From: an uncultured Algibacter sp.
GTDB taxonomy: Bacteria; Bacteroidota; Bacteroidia; Flavobacteriales; Flavobacteriaceae
NCBI GenBank assembly: GCA_947499935.1
Contig: CANMQH010000001.1
Coordinates: 372,001 to 436,000 of the forward strand
DNA: 64,000 nucleotides
Reading direction: 5' to 3'
The translations under genes were made by a program, and so were the position numbers. Every line of letters begins with the position of its first letter. Position 1 is the stretch's first letter. Shown piece after piece: positions 43,662 through 52,918 of this stretch. The notes beneath the pieces were generated by a model. The model was not told the DNA's origin. It ran no database searches and saw only the letters and a program-made list of their open reading frames with translations.

Positions 43662-45251
43662 CTATTTTTTATTTACCAAATCCATTAAATCTACATCGTT
43701 TCCTAATAATATCTCAGTCGGATTAATTCTGCCTTCCATACTATCGTTTTCTAATTTAAGTACTCCACGAGGGCAAACAGCGCTACAAACACCACAACCA
43801 ACGCAACTTGATCGTACAATGTTTTCTCCTTTTTGAGCATAGGCACGAACATCTATACCCATTTCGCAACTATTTGAACAGTTACCACAAGAAATACATT
43901 GTCCACCATTTGTGGTTATTCTAAATTTAGAGAATAAACGTTGTTGGAAACCTAAAATAGCAGCCATTGGGCAACCAAATCGACACCATGATCGACTCCC
44001 TAAAATAGGATAGAAACCAGTACCTATAACACCTGAGAATATAGAACCAATATAGATGCCGTATGTTGATCGTAAAGCGCTACCTTTTACAAGAAATACA
44101 TGTTCGGTAGTTCCTGTAAAATGCATTACTAATAATAAAGCAATAACTACAAAATAACCAATGGCACCATATTTAGCGTCTTTACCTAGTTCTTTACCTT
44201 TAAAAAACATGACTCCAGCAAAGACTAATGTTAAAAACCCAATAACAAGCATAATAAATACACCCCGAGTTAACCAAAAATCATTTTTATCATAGCCTAA
44301 ATAGGTATATACCATGGCAACCGTCATCACTATAGAGAAAACTAAAACGGTATGTATTAACCAGCGCTCTAATTTCCAGGCCGACATTTTTTTAGATGAT
44401 AATTGTCTAAAAGAATCTCCAGCTGTTTCTGCTAATCCACCACAACCACAAACCCATGAACAGTACCAACGCTTACCATATTTATAAGTTAAAATTGGTG
44501 TGATAACAAAGATTGAAATAATACCAAAAAGGATTAAAGCAAGTCCTATATTTCCGTTAGAAAGGAAACCATTTACAGACCATTCATCAAAAATATAATA
44601 ATTAAGTGGCCATACACTTTTTAGGTCATAATAGGGTAAATCAGAATTCATAACATACATAAATTCTGGAATTAAAAAAGCAAATCCTAATTGAAAGAAC
44701 ATAACCGAAATTGTACGTATTTGTTGGTAACGATTATGTCTGTATTTAAGAATAAATTTATATCCAAAAGCAATAATAGCAACGGTATATAATGAGCCAT
44801 AAACAAACCATTGGCTTGCTGCTCTGCCGCTTAAAAGTTTACTTAGTGGGTCAAAAAGAGCAACTAAACCTGTGTTTTCTGCTCCATCTTTGCCTAACCC
44901 TAAATATTGAGGAAAAAAGTAAAGTACAATGTAGAATAAGGTTAAAATAATACCTAATCCCCAGCCTAAGGCACCTCTAGAGGATATGGATTTAAACCAA
45001 ACACCATCATTTTTAATACCTTCTAGTTTTGTTAAATAAGCATCTCTAGAGTATACAATAATACCTGTAGATATTAGCCCAAGAGATAATGTTAAAAATA
45101 ATCCTCTGTTAGGAAAACTGATATTGAAAAAGGCTAAAACTAATATAAACAGTCCAATAAGTCCAATGGCTAAAGCGACTTTTTGTTTGTTCGAAATTTC
45201 TAAAGCATCTGGCTTAGCCAAAGACATGCTGTGGTTTATTTTATTACTCAT
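43662..45251 (-). CDS. Polyferredoxin-like 4Fe-4S membrane protein (NapH/RdxA type)
   Basis: 529 residues with about nine membrane helices and cysteine clusters. The membrane part has WYCSWVCGCGGLAETAGDSF and SWCRFGCPMAAILGFQQRLF, the paired Cys motifs of the NapH/CcoG-like family, and the C-terminus holds two ferredoxin motifs, CISCGNCSNSCEMG and CVGCGVCSAVCPRG, for two [4Fe-4S] clusters. It would pass electrons between quinol or a cytoplasmic reductase and a periplasmic acceptor. The adjacent upstream flavoprotein gene, 2 bases away, probably supplies or receives the electrons. Confidence 0.9.
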   Translation of the reverse strand: MSNKINHSMSLAKPDALEISNKQKVALAIGLIGLFILVLAFFNISFPNRGLFLTLSLGLISTGIIVYSRDAYLTKLEGIKNDGVWFKSISSRGALGWGLGIILTLFYIVLYFFPQYLGLGKDGAENTGLVALFDPLSKLLSGRAASQWFVYGSLYTVAIIAFGYKFILKYRHNRYQQIRTISVMFFQLGFAFLIPEFMYVMNSDLPYYDLKSVWPLNYYIFDEWSVNGFLSNGNIGLALILFGIISIFVITPILTYKYGKRWYCSWVCGCGGLAETAGDSFRQLSSKKMSAWKLERWLIHTVLVFSIVMTVAMVYTYLGYDKNDFWLTRGVFIMLVIGFLTLVFAGVMFFKGKELGKDAKYGAIGYFVVIALLLVMHFTGTTEHVFLVKGSALRSTYGIYIGSIFSGVIGTGFYPILGSRSWCRFGCPMAAILGFQQRLFSKFRITTNGGQCISCGNCSNSCEMGIDVRAYAQKGENIVRSSCVGCGVCSAVCPRGVLKLENDSMEGRINPTEILLGNDVDLMDLVNKK

Positions 45252-45253
45252 AA

Positions 45254-46555
45254 TTATGCGGTTTGTAATGTTTTGTTGTAGGCTGAAAGTATATCAGCTT
45301 CATAATGGCTGTAGAACTCTGGGTCAAAATTTGCTATAGGCAAATGTTTGATAACGTAATCTAGTTCGCGTTTTTCGGTAAGCCATGTGTCGAAAATTTC
45401 GTGACGCATTCGTATTCCAAAAGTATTTATGCCCAAAAATTGGTTAGTATTCTTATTGTAGCAAACGGTTATGCATTTAGTATCATCTTCATGTTTCCAA
45501 TGAAAATGGGCTTCATCTTCTCTTGGTGCAGAAAATACCCAACCATAGGTTTGATATTCAATGTCTAAAAATTTAGCAGAATTAAACCAATGTCCTGGTT
45601 TATATGCAATCTTATTACCGCAAATAGTTTGCGCTAAGGTTTCTCCCATCATACGACCTGTATACCAAACAGCTTCTATAGGGCGTCTTTGCCCAATGGC
45701 TTCATGCTGTTCTGCACAATCACCAATAGCATAAACATCTGGAATGTTGGTTTCTAAAAATCGGTTTACTTTAACACCTCTGCCAATTTCTATATTTGAG
45801 TTTTTTATAAAATCTATATTTGGAGACACTCCTGCTGTTAGACCAACAACATCACATGCTATTTCTTCACCCGTTTCTTGGATGATTATCGATTTTACCT
45901 TACCGTTTTCATCAGAAATTATTTCCTTTAAATTATTACCTAATCGTAAATCGATATGGTGATTTTCTATGTGACGATTAATCATTTCGCTTTCTCCCTT
46001 GGGTAAAACACCATTCCAGAAACTATCTTCGCGTACTAAAAAAGTTACAGGAATACCTCGTGAGTTAAGCATTTCAGCAAGTTCTATACCTATTAATCCT
46101 CCACCTACTATTATTGCACGCTTGCATACCTTATTGTTGGGTGCGTATTTTTCTAAATTATCTAAATCTTGTTTGTGGTACATGCCCATAACACCATTTA
46201 AATCTTGCCCTGGCCAGCCAAATTTATTAGGCTTACTGCCAGTTGCGATAATGAGTTTGCTGTATTTTAATTTATCTCCACCTGTAAATAAAAGTGTTTT
46301 AGATGCTGTATCAACAGACTCAACAAATCCTTTTTTTAGATCTATTCTATTTTTCTCCCAAAACCAATTTTCATAAGGTTGTGTATGTTCAAATTTCATA
46401 TGTCCCATGTATACATACATAAGAGCGGTACGAGAGAAAAAATAATCTGTTTCTGCAGATACAATAGTTATGCTTTTATTAGAAAGTTTTCTAATATGTC
46501 TAGCTGCTGAAACACCAGAAATTCCGTTGCCTATAATGACGATATGTTCTTCCAT
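45254..46555 (-). CDS. FAD-dependent pyridine nucleotide-disulfide oxidoreductase family protein
   Basis: 433 residues. FAD motif HIVIIGNGISGVSAARHIRK at the start, NAD motif RAIIVGGGLIGIELAEMLNS in the middle and the second FAD motif NIPDVYAIGDCAEQ. There is no redox CxxC, so it belongs with the nitrite-reductase-like or rubredoxin-reductase-like group. It is the first gene of a minus-strand operon and 2 bases before the 4Fe-4S membrane protein gene, so the two may form an NAD(P)H-to-iron-sulfur electron chain (inference). Partner and substrate unknown. Confidence 0.93.
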   Translation of the reverse strand: MEEHIVIIGNGISGVSAARHIRKLSNKSITIVSAETDYFFSRTALMYVYMGHMKFEHTQPYENWFWEKNRIDLKKGFVESVDTASKTLLFTGGDKLKYSKLIIATGSKPNKFGWPGQDLNGVMGMYHKQDLDNLEKYAPNNKVCKRAIIVGGGLIGIELAEMLNSRGIPVTFLVREDSFWNGVLPKGESEMINRHIENHHIDLRLGNNLKEIISDENGKVKSIIIQETGEEIACDVVGLTAGVSPNIDFIKNSNIEIGRGVKVNRFLETNIPDVYAIGDCAEQHEAIGQRRPIEAVWYTGRMMGETLAQTICGNKIAYKPGHWFNSAKFLDIEYQTYGWVFSAPREDEAHFHWKHEDDTKCITVCYNKNTNQFLGINTFGIRMRHEIFDTWLTEKRELDYVIKHLPIANFDPEFYSHYEADILSAYNKTLQTA

Positions 46556-46765
46556 AATTTGGTTGTTGAAGGTGTTAAGTCGAAGTTAAAGATAATAACT
46601 TATCTTAAGCCTTTAATTTAGAATGGCTTTAAATTGACTTAGAATAAATAGGGACGTGTAAGTTTTAAAGTTTTAAATAGACGTGAAAATTTTATATTTT
46701 TTTTGAAAGTTTATTGGAATGATTGAGACTGAAGCAACGATAAAAAATCATTAAACACATTAAAA

Positions 46766-47479
46766 ATGAGAAATATAAGTGTAATAGTATTAATGTTATT
46801 AGGTAATTTGTCGCTATTTGCGCAAGATGTGAATTTATTTTTTACTAAAGCAGATGCTTTCTTAAAAGCCAACGTAGCTAATGGAAAAGTTAATTATGCT
46901 TCTATCCATAAAAACCAAGATGCTTTACATGAGGTTTTAAAATTAGCTGAAGGTATTAAGGTCTCTAAAACCGATGCTGATGTATATCAAGCATTCTGGA
47001 TAAACAGTTATAATTTATCTGTTATAAAAGGTATAATAGATAACTATCCTACAAACTCTCCTTTAGACAATAAAGGGTTTTTTGATAAAACAACTTATAA
47101 TATAGGTGGTAAAAAAATAACATTAAATAACATAGAGCATAAATTATTAAGAGCACAATTTAAAGATGCGCGTTTCCATTTTGTGTTGGTTTGCGGTGCT
47201 GTAGGATGTCCTCCATTAATTAATAAAGCATATTTACCAAAAACGTTAGACGCTCAATTAGAAAAACAAACAAAAATAGCATTAAACGGTGTTTTTTTAA
47301 GAGTTAACGCTAAGAAAAAACGTGTTCAAGCCTCTCAAATTATGGAGTGGTATAAGGGCGATTTTACTATGAAAGGTAAATCTGAAATAGATTTTATAAA
47401 TAAATACAGAACAGAGAAAATTCCAGCTAAATTTAAGTTAAGCTACTTTACATATAACTGGAAAGTAAATAAGCAATAA
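46766..47479 (+). CDS. DUF547 family protein, secreted
   Basis: 237 residues with signal peptide MRNISVIVLMLLGNLSLFAQ. DUF547 landmarks are QAFWINSYNLSVIKGIIDNYP, TLNNIEHKLLRAQFKDARFH and FVLVCGAVGCPPLINKAY. The conserved His/Cys pair (RFHFVLVCG, VGCP) makes a hydrolase- or transglutaminase-like active site thinkable, but no function is established for the family. It is divergent from the flavoprotein operon and opens a run of envelope genes on the plus strand. A second DUF547 protein lies at 57049. Confidence 0.9.
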   Translation: MRNISVIVLMLLGNLSLFAQDVNLFFTKADAFLKANVANGKVNYASIHKNQDALHEVLKLAEGIKVSKTDADVYQAFWINSYNLSVIKGIIDNYPTNSPLDNKGFFDKTTYNIGGKKITLNNIEHKLLRAQFKDARFHFVLVCGAVGCPPLINKAYLPKTLDAQLEKQTKIALNGVFLRVNAKKKRVQASQIMEWYKGDFTMKGKSEIDFINKYRTEKIPAKFKLSYFTYNWKVNKQ

Positions 47480-47559
47480 TAATAGATAATTAATTTAAAC
47501 TAAAAAATAATTTAATAAAGGTTTTCACTACCGTGGAAATTAATAAAAACCTAACACCG

Positions 47560-48459
47560 ATGAAAAAAATAATAGCATTACTAGCACTAGTTACAATAGG
47601 ATATTCTGGATTTTCTCAAGAAGATGGAGAATCATCAAAGAGTAATATACAAACTTACACACCTTCAAAATTATTAAATAAAGGACAGTGGGATATTAAG
47701 TGGTTTAATAATTTATATACACAAACTAAAAGTACTTTCTCAAAAGGAAAAGAGCCAAGGCAGACATTTTTTACCTCAACTATAGATGTGTTTACTGGAG
47801 TTTCTGATAGCAATAATTTAAATGTTGGACTTTTATTAGAATTTCGTTCTAATGTTATTGGAGGTAGAGATGCTTTTGATGTGTTTTCCTTTGATGGAGA
47901 AAGCGGGACAGCTCGTTCTGGGTTTACTTCTTTTGCACCAGCTATAAAATTTAATCCAATTAAGAGTATTTCAAATTTTACAATTCAATCTGCAATTCAT
48001 ATTCCATTAGTAAATCAAGAGAGTGATGGTGGTGTGTTTTTAGATCAGAAAGGATTTATTTTTCAAAATAGATTTTTCTATGATTACACATTTCCAGGAG
48101 ATAAATTTCAAGTTTTTACTGAGTTGAATGCGGAATATAATTTTGGTAAAGAAGCAGAATTTGATAGTAATTTTGATACTGTTGAAGGTAGTTTTGCTAA
48201 CGATAGCTTAAACTTAACACCAGGAATATTTCTAAGTTATTTTCCAAGTCAAAAATCTACAATATTAGTTTTAGCACAGCATTCTCAACGTATTGATACA
48301 GGTAACGATTTTGAACAAGATTTTACAGCTTTAGGAGGAGGTGCTAAATACCAAATAACAGATGTGTTAAATATTGAGGCGCTTTATACTAATTTTGTTA
48401 GAGGAAATAATACAGGTTTAGGACAAACTTTTAATATCGGTCTTAGAGCATTATTTTAG
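47560..48459 (+). CDS. Outer-membrane beta-barrel-like protein of unknown function
   Basis: 299 residues from the ATG at 47560 (a GTG 27 bases earlier is less likely), giving signal peptide MKKIIALLALVTIGYSGFSQ. The mature protein consists of alternating hydrophobic-polar strands with aromatic girdle residues (GQWDIKWFNNLYTQTK, NVGLLLEFRSNVIGG) and ends TGLGQTFNIGLRALF, with a C-terminal aromatic residue as in outer-membrane barrels. No recognisable channel or enzyme motif. It sits between DUF547 and a GH113-like lipoprotein gene. Confidence 0.75.
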   Translation: MKKIIALLALVTIGYSGFSQEDGESSKSNIQTYTPSKLLNKGQWDIKWFNNLYTQTKSTFSKGKEPRQTFFTSTIDVFTGVSDSNNLNVGLLLEFRSNVIGGRDAFDVFSFDGESGTARSGFTSFAPAIKFNPIKSISNFTIQSAIHIPLVNQESDGGVFLDQKGFIFQNRFFYDYTFPGDKFQVFTELNAEYNFGKEAEFDSNFDTVEGSFANDSLNLTPGIFLSYFPSQKSTILVLAQHSQRIDTGNDFEQDFTALGGGAKYQITDVLNIEALYTNFVRGNNTGLGQTFNIGLRALF

Positions 48460-48476
48460 TAGTAAATAAATAGTAA

Positions 48477-48530
48477 ATTAGGAGTTTGTTTATAAATCTA
48501 ATTTTATATGAATAAATTCAAACTCCTAAT
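48477..48530 (+). promoter_or_regulatory. 12-bp inverted repeat spanning the GH113-like gene start
   Basis: ATTAGGAGTTTG (48477-48488) is perfectly matched by CAAACTCCTAAT (48519-48530). The 30-base loop holds the start codon at 48508, and the right arm covers codons 4-8. On the mRNA this stem would flank and partly hide the translation start; there is no T-run, so it is not a terminator. Confidence 0.65.
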
Positions 48531-49521
48531 ATTTGTAATATTTACTGTAAATCAATCGTGTACAACGCAAGCTAATAAAGTAAATGGCGTAAGTTTTGTG
48601 GCTTCTGGAGAGGCCATAAACGATAAAAACATTACACCTTTAGTAAAACTTAATGCCAATTATGCTGCAATAATGCCATTTGGTTACATTAAAAGTTTAG
48701 AGTATCCTCAAATTGCATTTAATACTGAGCGACAATGGTTTGGAGAAAGTAAGGCTGGCGTAAAACAGTATATCCAAGAACTCAATAAAAAAAATATTAA
48801 AATTATGCTTAAACCTCAAATTTGGGTTTGGCATGGTGAGTTTACAGGGTATATTGAAATGAAAAATGAGACAGACTGGACCATTTTAGAAAACTCGTAT
48901 TCTAAATTTATTTTAGAGTATGCAAAATTAGCCCAAGATATAAAGGCAGATATGTTTTGTGTTGGTACCGAGTTAGAAAAATTTATAACGAACAGACCAT
49001 CGTATTGGGTACAATTAATCTCTAAAATTAAAACAGTTTATAAAGGTAAGTTAACCTATGCTGCTAATTGGGACGAGTTTAAACGCACACCTTTATGGGA
49101 AGATTTAGATTATATAGGTATAGATGCCTATTTTCCTGTAAACGATAGTAAAACACCAACATTAAATGCCTGTTTAGCGGGATGGAAAACTCATAAATTG
49201 GTTATTTCTGAGATTTCTAAAAAATATAATAAGCCTGTTTTGTTTACCGAGTTTGGATATAGAAGTGTAGATTATTCGGGTAAAGAGCCTTGGAAGAGTG
49301 ATAGAAGTATGAATCAAGTAAATCTAGAAGCTCAAACCAATACCACAAAAGCATTATTTGAAACCTTTTGGAAAGAAGATTGGTTTGCTGGCGGATTTGT
49401 ATGGAAATGGTTTCATAATTACGAAGCATCTGGAGGACATAACAATTCTAGATTTACACCACAAAATAAGCCTGTTGAAACCGTAATTAGGCAGTATTAT
49501 AGTAAAAAATGGACAAAATAA
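48508..49521 (+). CDS. Glycoside hydrolase family 113-like lipoprotein
   Basis: 337 residues. The signal peptide ends in a lipobox-like Cys18 (FTVNQSC). The mature part is a TIM barrel resembling GH113 beta-mannanases: probable acid/base Glu155 in CVGTELEKF and nucleophile Glu238 in PVLFTEFGYRS, with IMLKPQIWVWHGEF and YIGIDAYFP as other barrel strands. It may trim mannose-type glycans at the cell surface or act on cell-envelope polysaccharide; no SusC/SusD pair is beside it, so the substrate is open. Its 3' end overlaps the next gene by 13 bases. Confidence 0.85.
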   Translation: MNKFKLLIFVIFTVNQSCTTQANKVNGVSFVASGEAINDKNITPLVKLNANYAAIMPFGYIKSLEYPQIAFNTERQWFGESKAGVKQYIQELNKKNIKIMLKPQIWVWHGEFTGYIEMKNETDWTILENSYSKFILEYAKLAQDIKADMFCVGTELEKFITNRPSYWVQLISKIKTVYKGKLTYAANWDEFKRTPLWEDLDYIGIDAYFPVNDSKTPTLNACLAGWKTHKLVISEISKKYNKPVLFTEFGYRSVDYSGKEPWKSDRSMNQVNLEAQTNTTKALFETFWKEDWFAGGFVWKWFHNYEASGGHNNSRFTPQNKPVETVIRQYYSKKWTK

Positions 49522-50249
49522 AATACATATGCATTAGCTTTTTATTAATAACTTCTTGTGGAAAATCAGATGATAATATTTCTACAGAAAGTGAAACTTT
49601 AGCCACGTATATAGATGGAAAAATTTTTGAAACAGGTGCTGTTATTGCATGCGCAGCTAGTGATATAGATTCTAATGATATACTAACATATTATTACCCA
49701 GAGCCAGGGACATCAAATGTACGATACTATGAAACCGAAAATGATGAGTTAGACGGTCAAGATTTTTTAAATTATAAAATGGTTGACCTAGAAAGCACTC
49801 CTTTATTTAATGGTTATTTAGGGCAGTTTACCCAAAACTCAACCCAAGAGAAGTGGATTGTTATAACCTTTGAATTAGAAGGAGAAATTAAAATATCCAA
49901 CCCTATACGAACTAAACAAATTACAAAACCATCTGTATGGCATAATGCTATTTCTATTGATCAAGCTCAAACGGGTATGCCTGTTTTTTCTTGGGAAGCC
50001 AATGCATTTGGTGATAATGCTATTTATTTTCATGTCGTTTCAGATATTGAAAATAATTTACTTTCAGGTACTTATACCATAGAAAATCAATTTCAATATT
50101 ATAAAACATCTAATCTGGTTTTAAATATAACTAGAGAAACCCCGCCAGATTTAATTTTAAGAAATACATACAATATCACTTTAATGGATGTGAGTAAAGA
50201 CAATTGGGTTAACGCCGTTGTTTTTAATAAAAAATTTAACACACAATGA
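49509..50249 (+). CDS. Lipoprotein of unknown function
   Basis: 246 residues with lipoprotein signal MDKIKYICISFLLITSC. The rest is Thr/Ser/Asn-rich and looks all-beta (ATYIDGKIFETGAVIACAAS at the start; LSGTYTIENQFQYYKTSNLV further on). It has no recognisable catalytic motif. It overlaps the GH113-like gene and the following Omp85 gene at both ends (13 and 4 bases), so it belongs to a coupled set. Confidence 0.8.
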   Translation: MDKIKYICISFLLITSCGKSDDNISTESETLATYIDGKIFETGAVIACAASDIDSNDILTYYYPEPGTSNVRYYETENDELDGQDFLNYKMVDLESTPLFNGYLGQFTQNSTQEKWIVITFELEGEIKISNPIRTKQITKPSVWHNAISIDQAQTGMPVFSWEANAFGDNAIYFHVVSDIENNLLSGTYTIENQFQYYKTSNLVLNITRETPPDLILRNTYNITLMDVSKDNWVNAVVFNKKFNTQ

Positions 50250-51517
50250 AAAAAATAATATTTGTAGGTTTTATGTGCTTTGTAGCATTATTAAACGCAC
50301 AAGAATCAATAATTTCTCAAATAGAAATTGAAGGAAATAAGAGAACAAGAACATCCTTTCTTAAGCGTTTAGCCTTTGTAAAGGAAGGGAAGCCCCTAGA
50401 TTCTGTAAATATAGCGTCAGATATACGTCGTTTAAAATTATTACCATCTGTAGCAAATGCAAATTTTAAAGTAGAGCCTATTATTGATGGGAAATACAAG
50501 CTAACATATTTAATTGAAGAAAATTTTGCGATTATTCCTGGTTTAAATATATCAACAGATAATAATGGAGAGTTTGCATACAGAACGTCGTTGTTCGATT
50601 TTAATTTTTTAGGTAGAAACCAAATCATTGGCGGCTATTATAGTAAAGATATTTTTGATTCTTATGGCGTTTTCTGGGAAGCACCAAATCTATTTACAAG
50701 AAAGCTTGGATTAGGAGTTAGCTATCAAAACATAGTATCACAAGAGCCTGTTTTTTTTAATAATGGAAACGATGTTAATTACAAATTTCAAAATAAAGCT
50801 TTTGAAATAAAATTGCAATATGAACATAACTTTCATAACCGTTTTGAGTTAGGATTAAATATTGGGTCTGAAGATTATCAATTTCTAGAAGGTGATTTAC
50901 CATCTGATATACCACCAAGCCTAAACGCGAATAAAGTGTCGATTATAGGCGAATACGAATACAATAATATTAACATATTTTACCAGTACAAAAGTGGCTA
51001 TAGAAGCCTTTTAACGTACAGATTAGTAACAGGAGCTAACGGAGAAAACAATCTTTTAAGAAACGCTTTTATTGCTCGAAATGATTTTGAATATTTTAAG
51101 CGCGTAGGTGATAGAGGTAATTGGGCAAATAGATTACGTTTAGCTTATGCTTCAAACGATAATTCGCCTTTTGCACCTTTTGCTGTAGATAATCAATTAA
51201 ATATTAGAGGTGTAGGTAACACTATAGATAGAGGTACAGCAGCCATTGTGCTTAATAGTGAGTATAGACATACCTTATACGAAAAAAATTGGTTTGTACT
51301 GCAAAGTAATGCTTTTATAGATGCAGGGTCATGGAGAAACCCCGGAGGTAATTTTGGTGAATTAGTAGATGGTAGTACAGTAAGATTTTACCCTGGTTTA
51401 GGAATAAGATTTATACACAAAAGAATTTTTAATGCTGTTTTTAGGCTAGATTATGGTTATGGTATAGGAAAAGAAGCAACAAATGGGATAGTTTTTGGAA
51501 TAGGGCAATATTTTTAA
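50246..51517 (+). CDS. Small Omp85-family outer-membrane protein, copy A
   Basis: 423 residues, with signal peptide MKKIIFVGFMCFVALLNAQ. One POTRA-like domain at about 20-95 (QIEIEGNKRTRTSFLKR, then DSVNIASDIRRLKLLPSVAN) precedes a barrel of about 320 residues; NQLNIRGVGNTIDRGTAA is the L6-like motif and the protein ends IVFGIGQYF with a terminal Phe. Full-size BamA has five POTRA domains, so this is a short variant, nearer to FhaC/TamA-like transporters. It may insert or export a specific partner such as the nearby lipoproteins. A paralogue follows 38 bases later. Confidence 0.88.
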   Translation: MKKIIFVGFMCFVALLNAQESIISQIEIEGNKRTRTSFLKRLAFVKEGKPLDSVNIASDIRRLKLLPSVANANFKVEPIIDGKYKLTYLIEENFAIIPGLNISTDNNGEFAYRTSLFDFNFLGRNQIIGGYYSKDIFDSYGVFWEAPNLFTRKLGLGVSYQNIVSQEPVFFNNGNDVNYKFQNKAFEIKLQYEHNFHNRFELGLNIGSEDYQFLEGDLPSDIPPSLNANKVSIIGEYEYNNINIFYQYKSGYRSLLTYRLVTGANGENNLLRNAFIARNDFEYFKRVGDRGNWANRLRLAYASNDNSPFAPFAVDNQLNIRGVGNTIDRGTAAIVLNSEYRHTLYEKNWFVLQSNAFIDAGSWRNPGGNFGELVDGSTVRFYPGLGIRFIHKRIFNAVFRLDYGYGIGKEATNGIVFGIGQYF

Positions 51518-51520
51518 TAT

Positions 51521-51551
51521 ATATCTGTTATTTTTGTTTAAAATCAGATAT
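51521..51551 (+). other. Hairpin between the two Omp85 genes
   Basis: ATATCTG (51521-51527) pairs with CAGATAT (51545-51551) over a 17-base loop. A short T-rich tail follows, so it may attenuate transcription between copy A and copy B. Weak structure. Confidence 0.4.
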
Positions 51552-51555
51552 TTTA

Positions 51556-52815
51556 ATGATCAAAACTTCCTTAGCTTTTTTCTTGATGGTAAGTGTCTTT
51601 GGATTTAGTCAAGAAAACATAGTTTATGATTTAAAAATTCAAGGAAATAAAAAGTTAAAATCATCTTTTGTAAAAAGAATATCGAATATTAAGCCAGGTA
51701 GCCCTCTAGATTCTACAGTTTTAGAAAGAGATATTTTACGGCTTAAACGACTGCCTTCTGTAGGTCACGCTTATTATCAAGTTTTTCATTCTGAAGCTAA
51801 TAAGTATAACGTATTTTTTAATATAGAAGAAAATTTTACGCTAATACCATCTGTAAATGTATACACTACCAACGATGATGAATTTGCATATCGGGTAGGT
51901 CTATATGAATTTAATACACTAGGCAGAAATATTACTTTTGGAGGATTTTATCAAAAAGATATTTATAGCAGTTATGCTATAAGTTTACGAGCCCCTTTTT
52001 TATTCTCAAATAAATTAGGAATCGCAATAAGTCATCAAAGTTTAACAACACAAGAACCTGTTTTTTTTAATAATTCTACGTCAGATTACAAGTATAATAA
52101 TACATCATACGAAGTTTTAGGACTATATAAATTCAATTTTAAGAATAGATTAGAATTTGGTTTAAACTATTTTATTGAAGATTATGAATATAAATTTGGT
52201 GCCACAAGTCCAGATGTGCCTCAAGAATTAAATGTAAAGAAGTGGCTTATTAAAAGTATATATGAATATAGTGGGTTAGATTATTATTACCATTATGTTT
52301 CGGGCTTTAAAAGTAATTTTAATTTTCAATATGTTTTTTCTACAGATGACGTACTTCCAGATTTTTTAATTGGCTGGAACGATTTCTTTTATTACAAAAG
52401 AGTAGGCGAAAAAGGAAACTGGGCCAATAGATTAAGGTTAGGCTTGTCAAATAACGATAATACACCTTTTGCACCTTTCTCGGTAGATAATAATTTGAAT
52501 GTTAGAGGTGTTGGTAACACTATAGACAGAGGTACTGGCGTAGTTGTTTTAAATACAGAATATAGGTATACGCTATACGATAAAGATTCGTTTTTGCTGC
52601 AAGGCAATGCTTTTGTAGATGCAGGTACATGGCGAAATCCTGGAGGTGATTTTAGCGATTTTACTGACAAAAATAGTATCCGGGTTTATCCAGGTCTTGG
52701 GTTACGCTTTATTCATAAAAAAATATATAATGCTACGTTTAGAATTGATTACGGTTACGGAATAACACCAAATGCTACGCAAGGATTTGTTTTTGGTATT
52801 GGTCAATATTTTTAA
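51556..52815 (+). CDS. Small Omp85-family outer-membrane protein, copy B
   Basis: 419 residues and a clear paralogue of the preceding gene: same signal peptide type (to FSQEN), one POTRA-like domain (DLKIQGNKKLKSSFVKRISN, ERDILRLKRLPSVGH) and barrel with NNLNVRGVGNTIDRGTGV and terminal FVFGIGQYF. The barrel strands near the C-terminus (GNAFVDAGTWRNPGGDF) are almost identical between copies, while the N-terminal half has diverged. Tandem duplication followed by specialisation of the periplasmic part is the simplest reading. Confidence 0.88.
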   Translation: MIKTSLAFFLMVSVFGFSQENIVYDLKIQGNKKLKSSFVKRISNIKPGSPLDSTVLERDILRLKRLPSVGHAYYQVFHSEANKYNVFFNIEENFTLIPSVNVYTTNDDEFAYRVGLYEFNTLGRNITFGGFYQKDIYSSYAISLRAPFLFSNKLGIAISHQSLTTQEPVFFNNSTSDYKYNNTSYEVLGLYKFNFKNRLEFGLNYFIEDYEYKFGATSPDVPQELNVKKWLIKSIYEYSGLDYYYHYVSGFKSNFNFQYVFSTDDVLPDFLIGWNDFFYYKRVGEKGNWANRLRLGLSNNDNTPFAPFSVDNNLNVRGVGNTIDRGTGVVVLNTEYRYTLYDKDSFLLQGNAFVDAGTWRNPGGDFSDFTDKNSIRVYPGLGLRFIHKKIYNATFRIDYGYGITPNATQGFVFGIGQYF

Positions 52816-52918
52816 ACATTATAAATTTGATTTTGCTTTGTAGGTTTTGCCATATAAGGCTTTGTTGTTTTTGTAAAATATTAAGCGTTGTTTTAGTTAT
52901 AAATAAATAATATTATTG

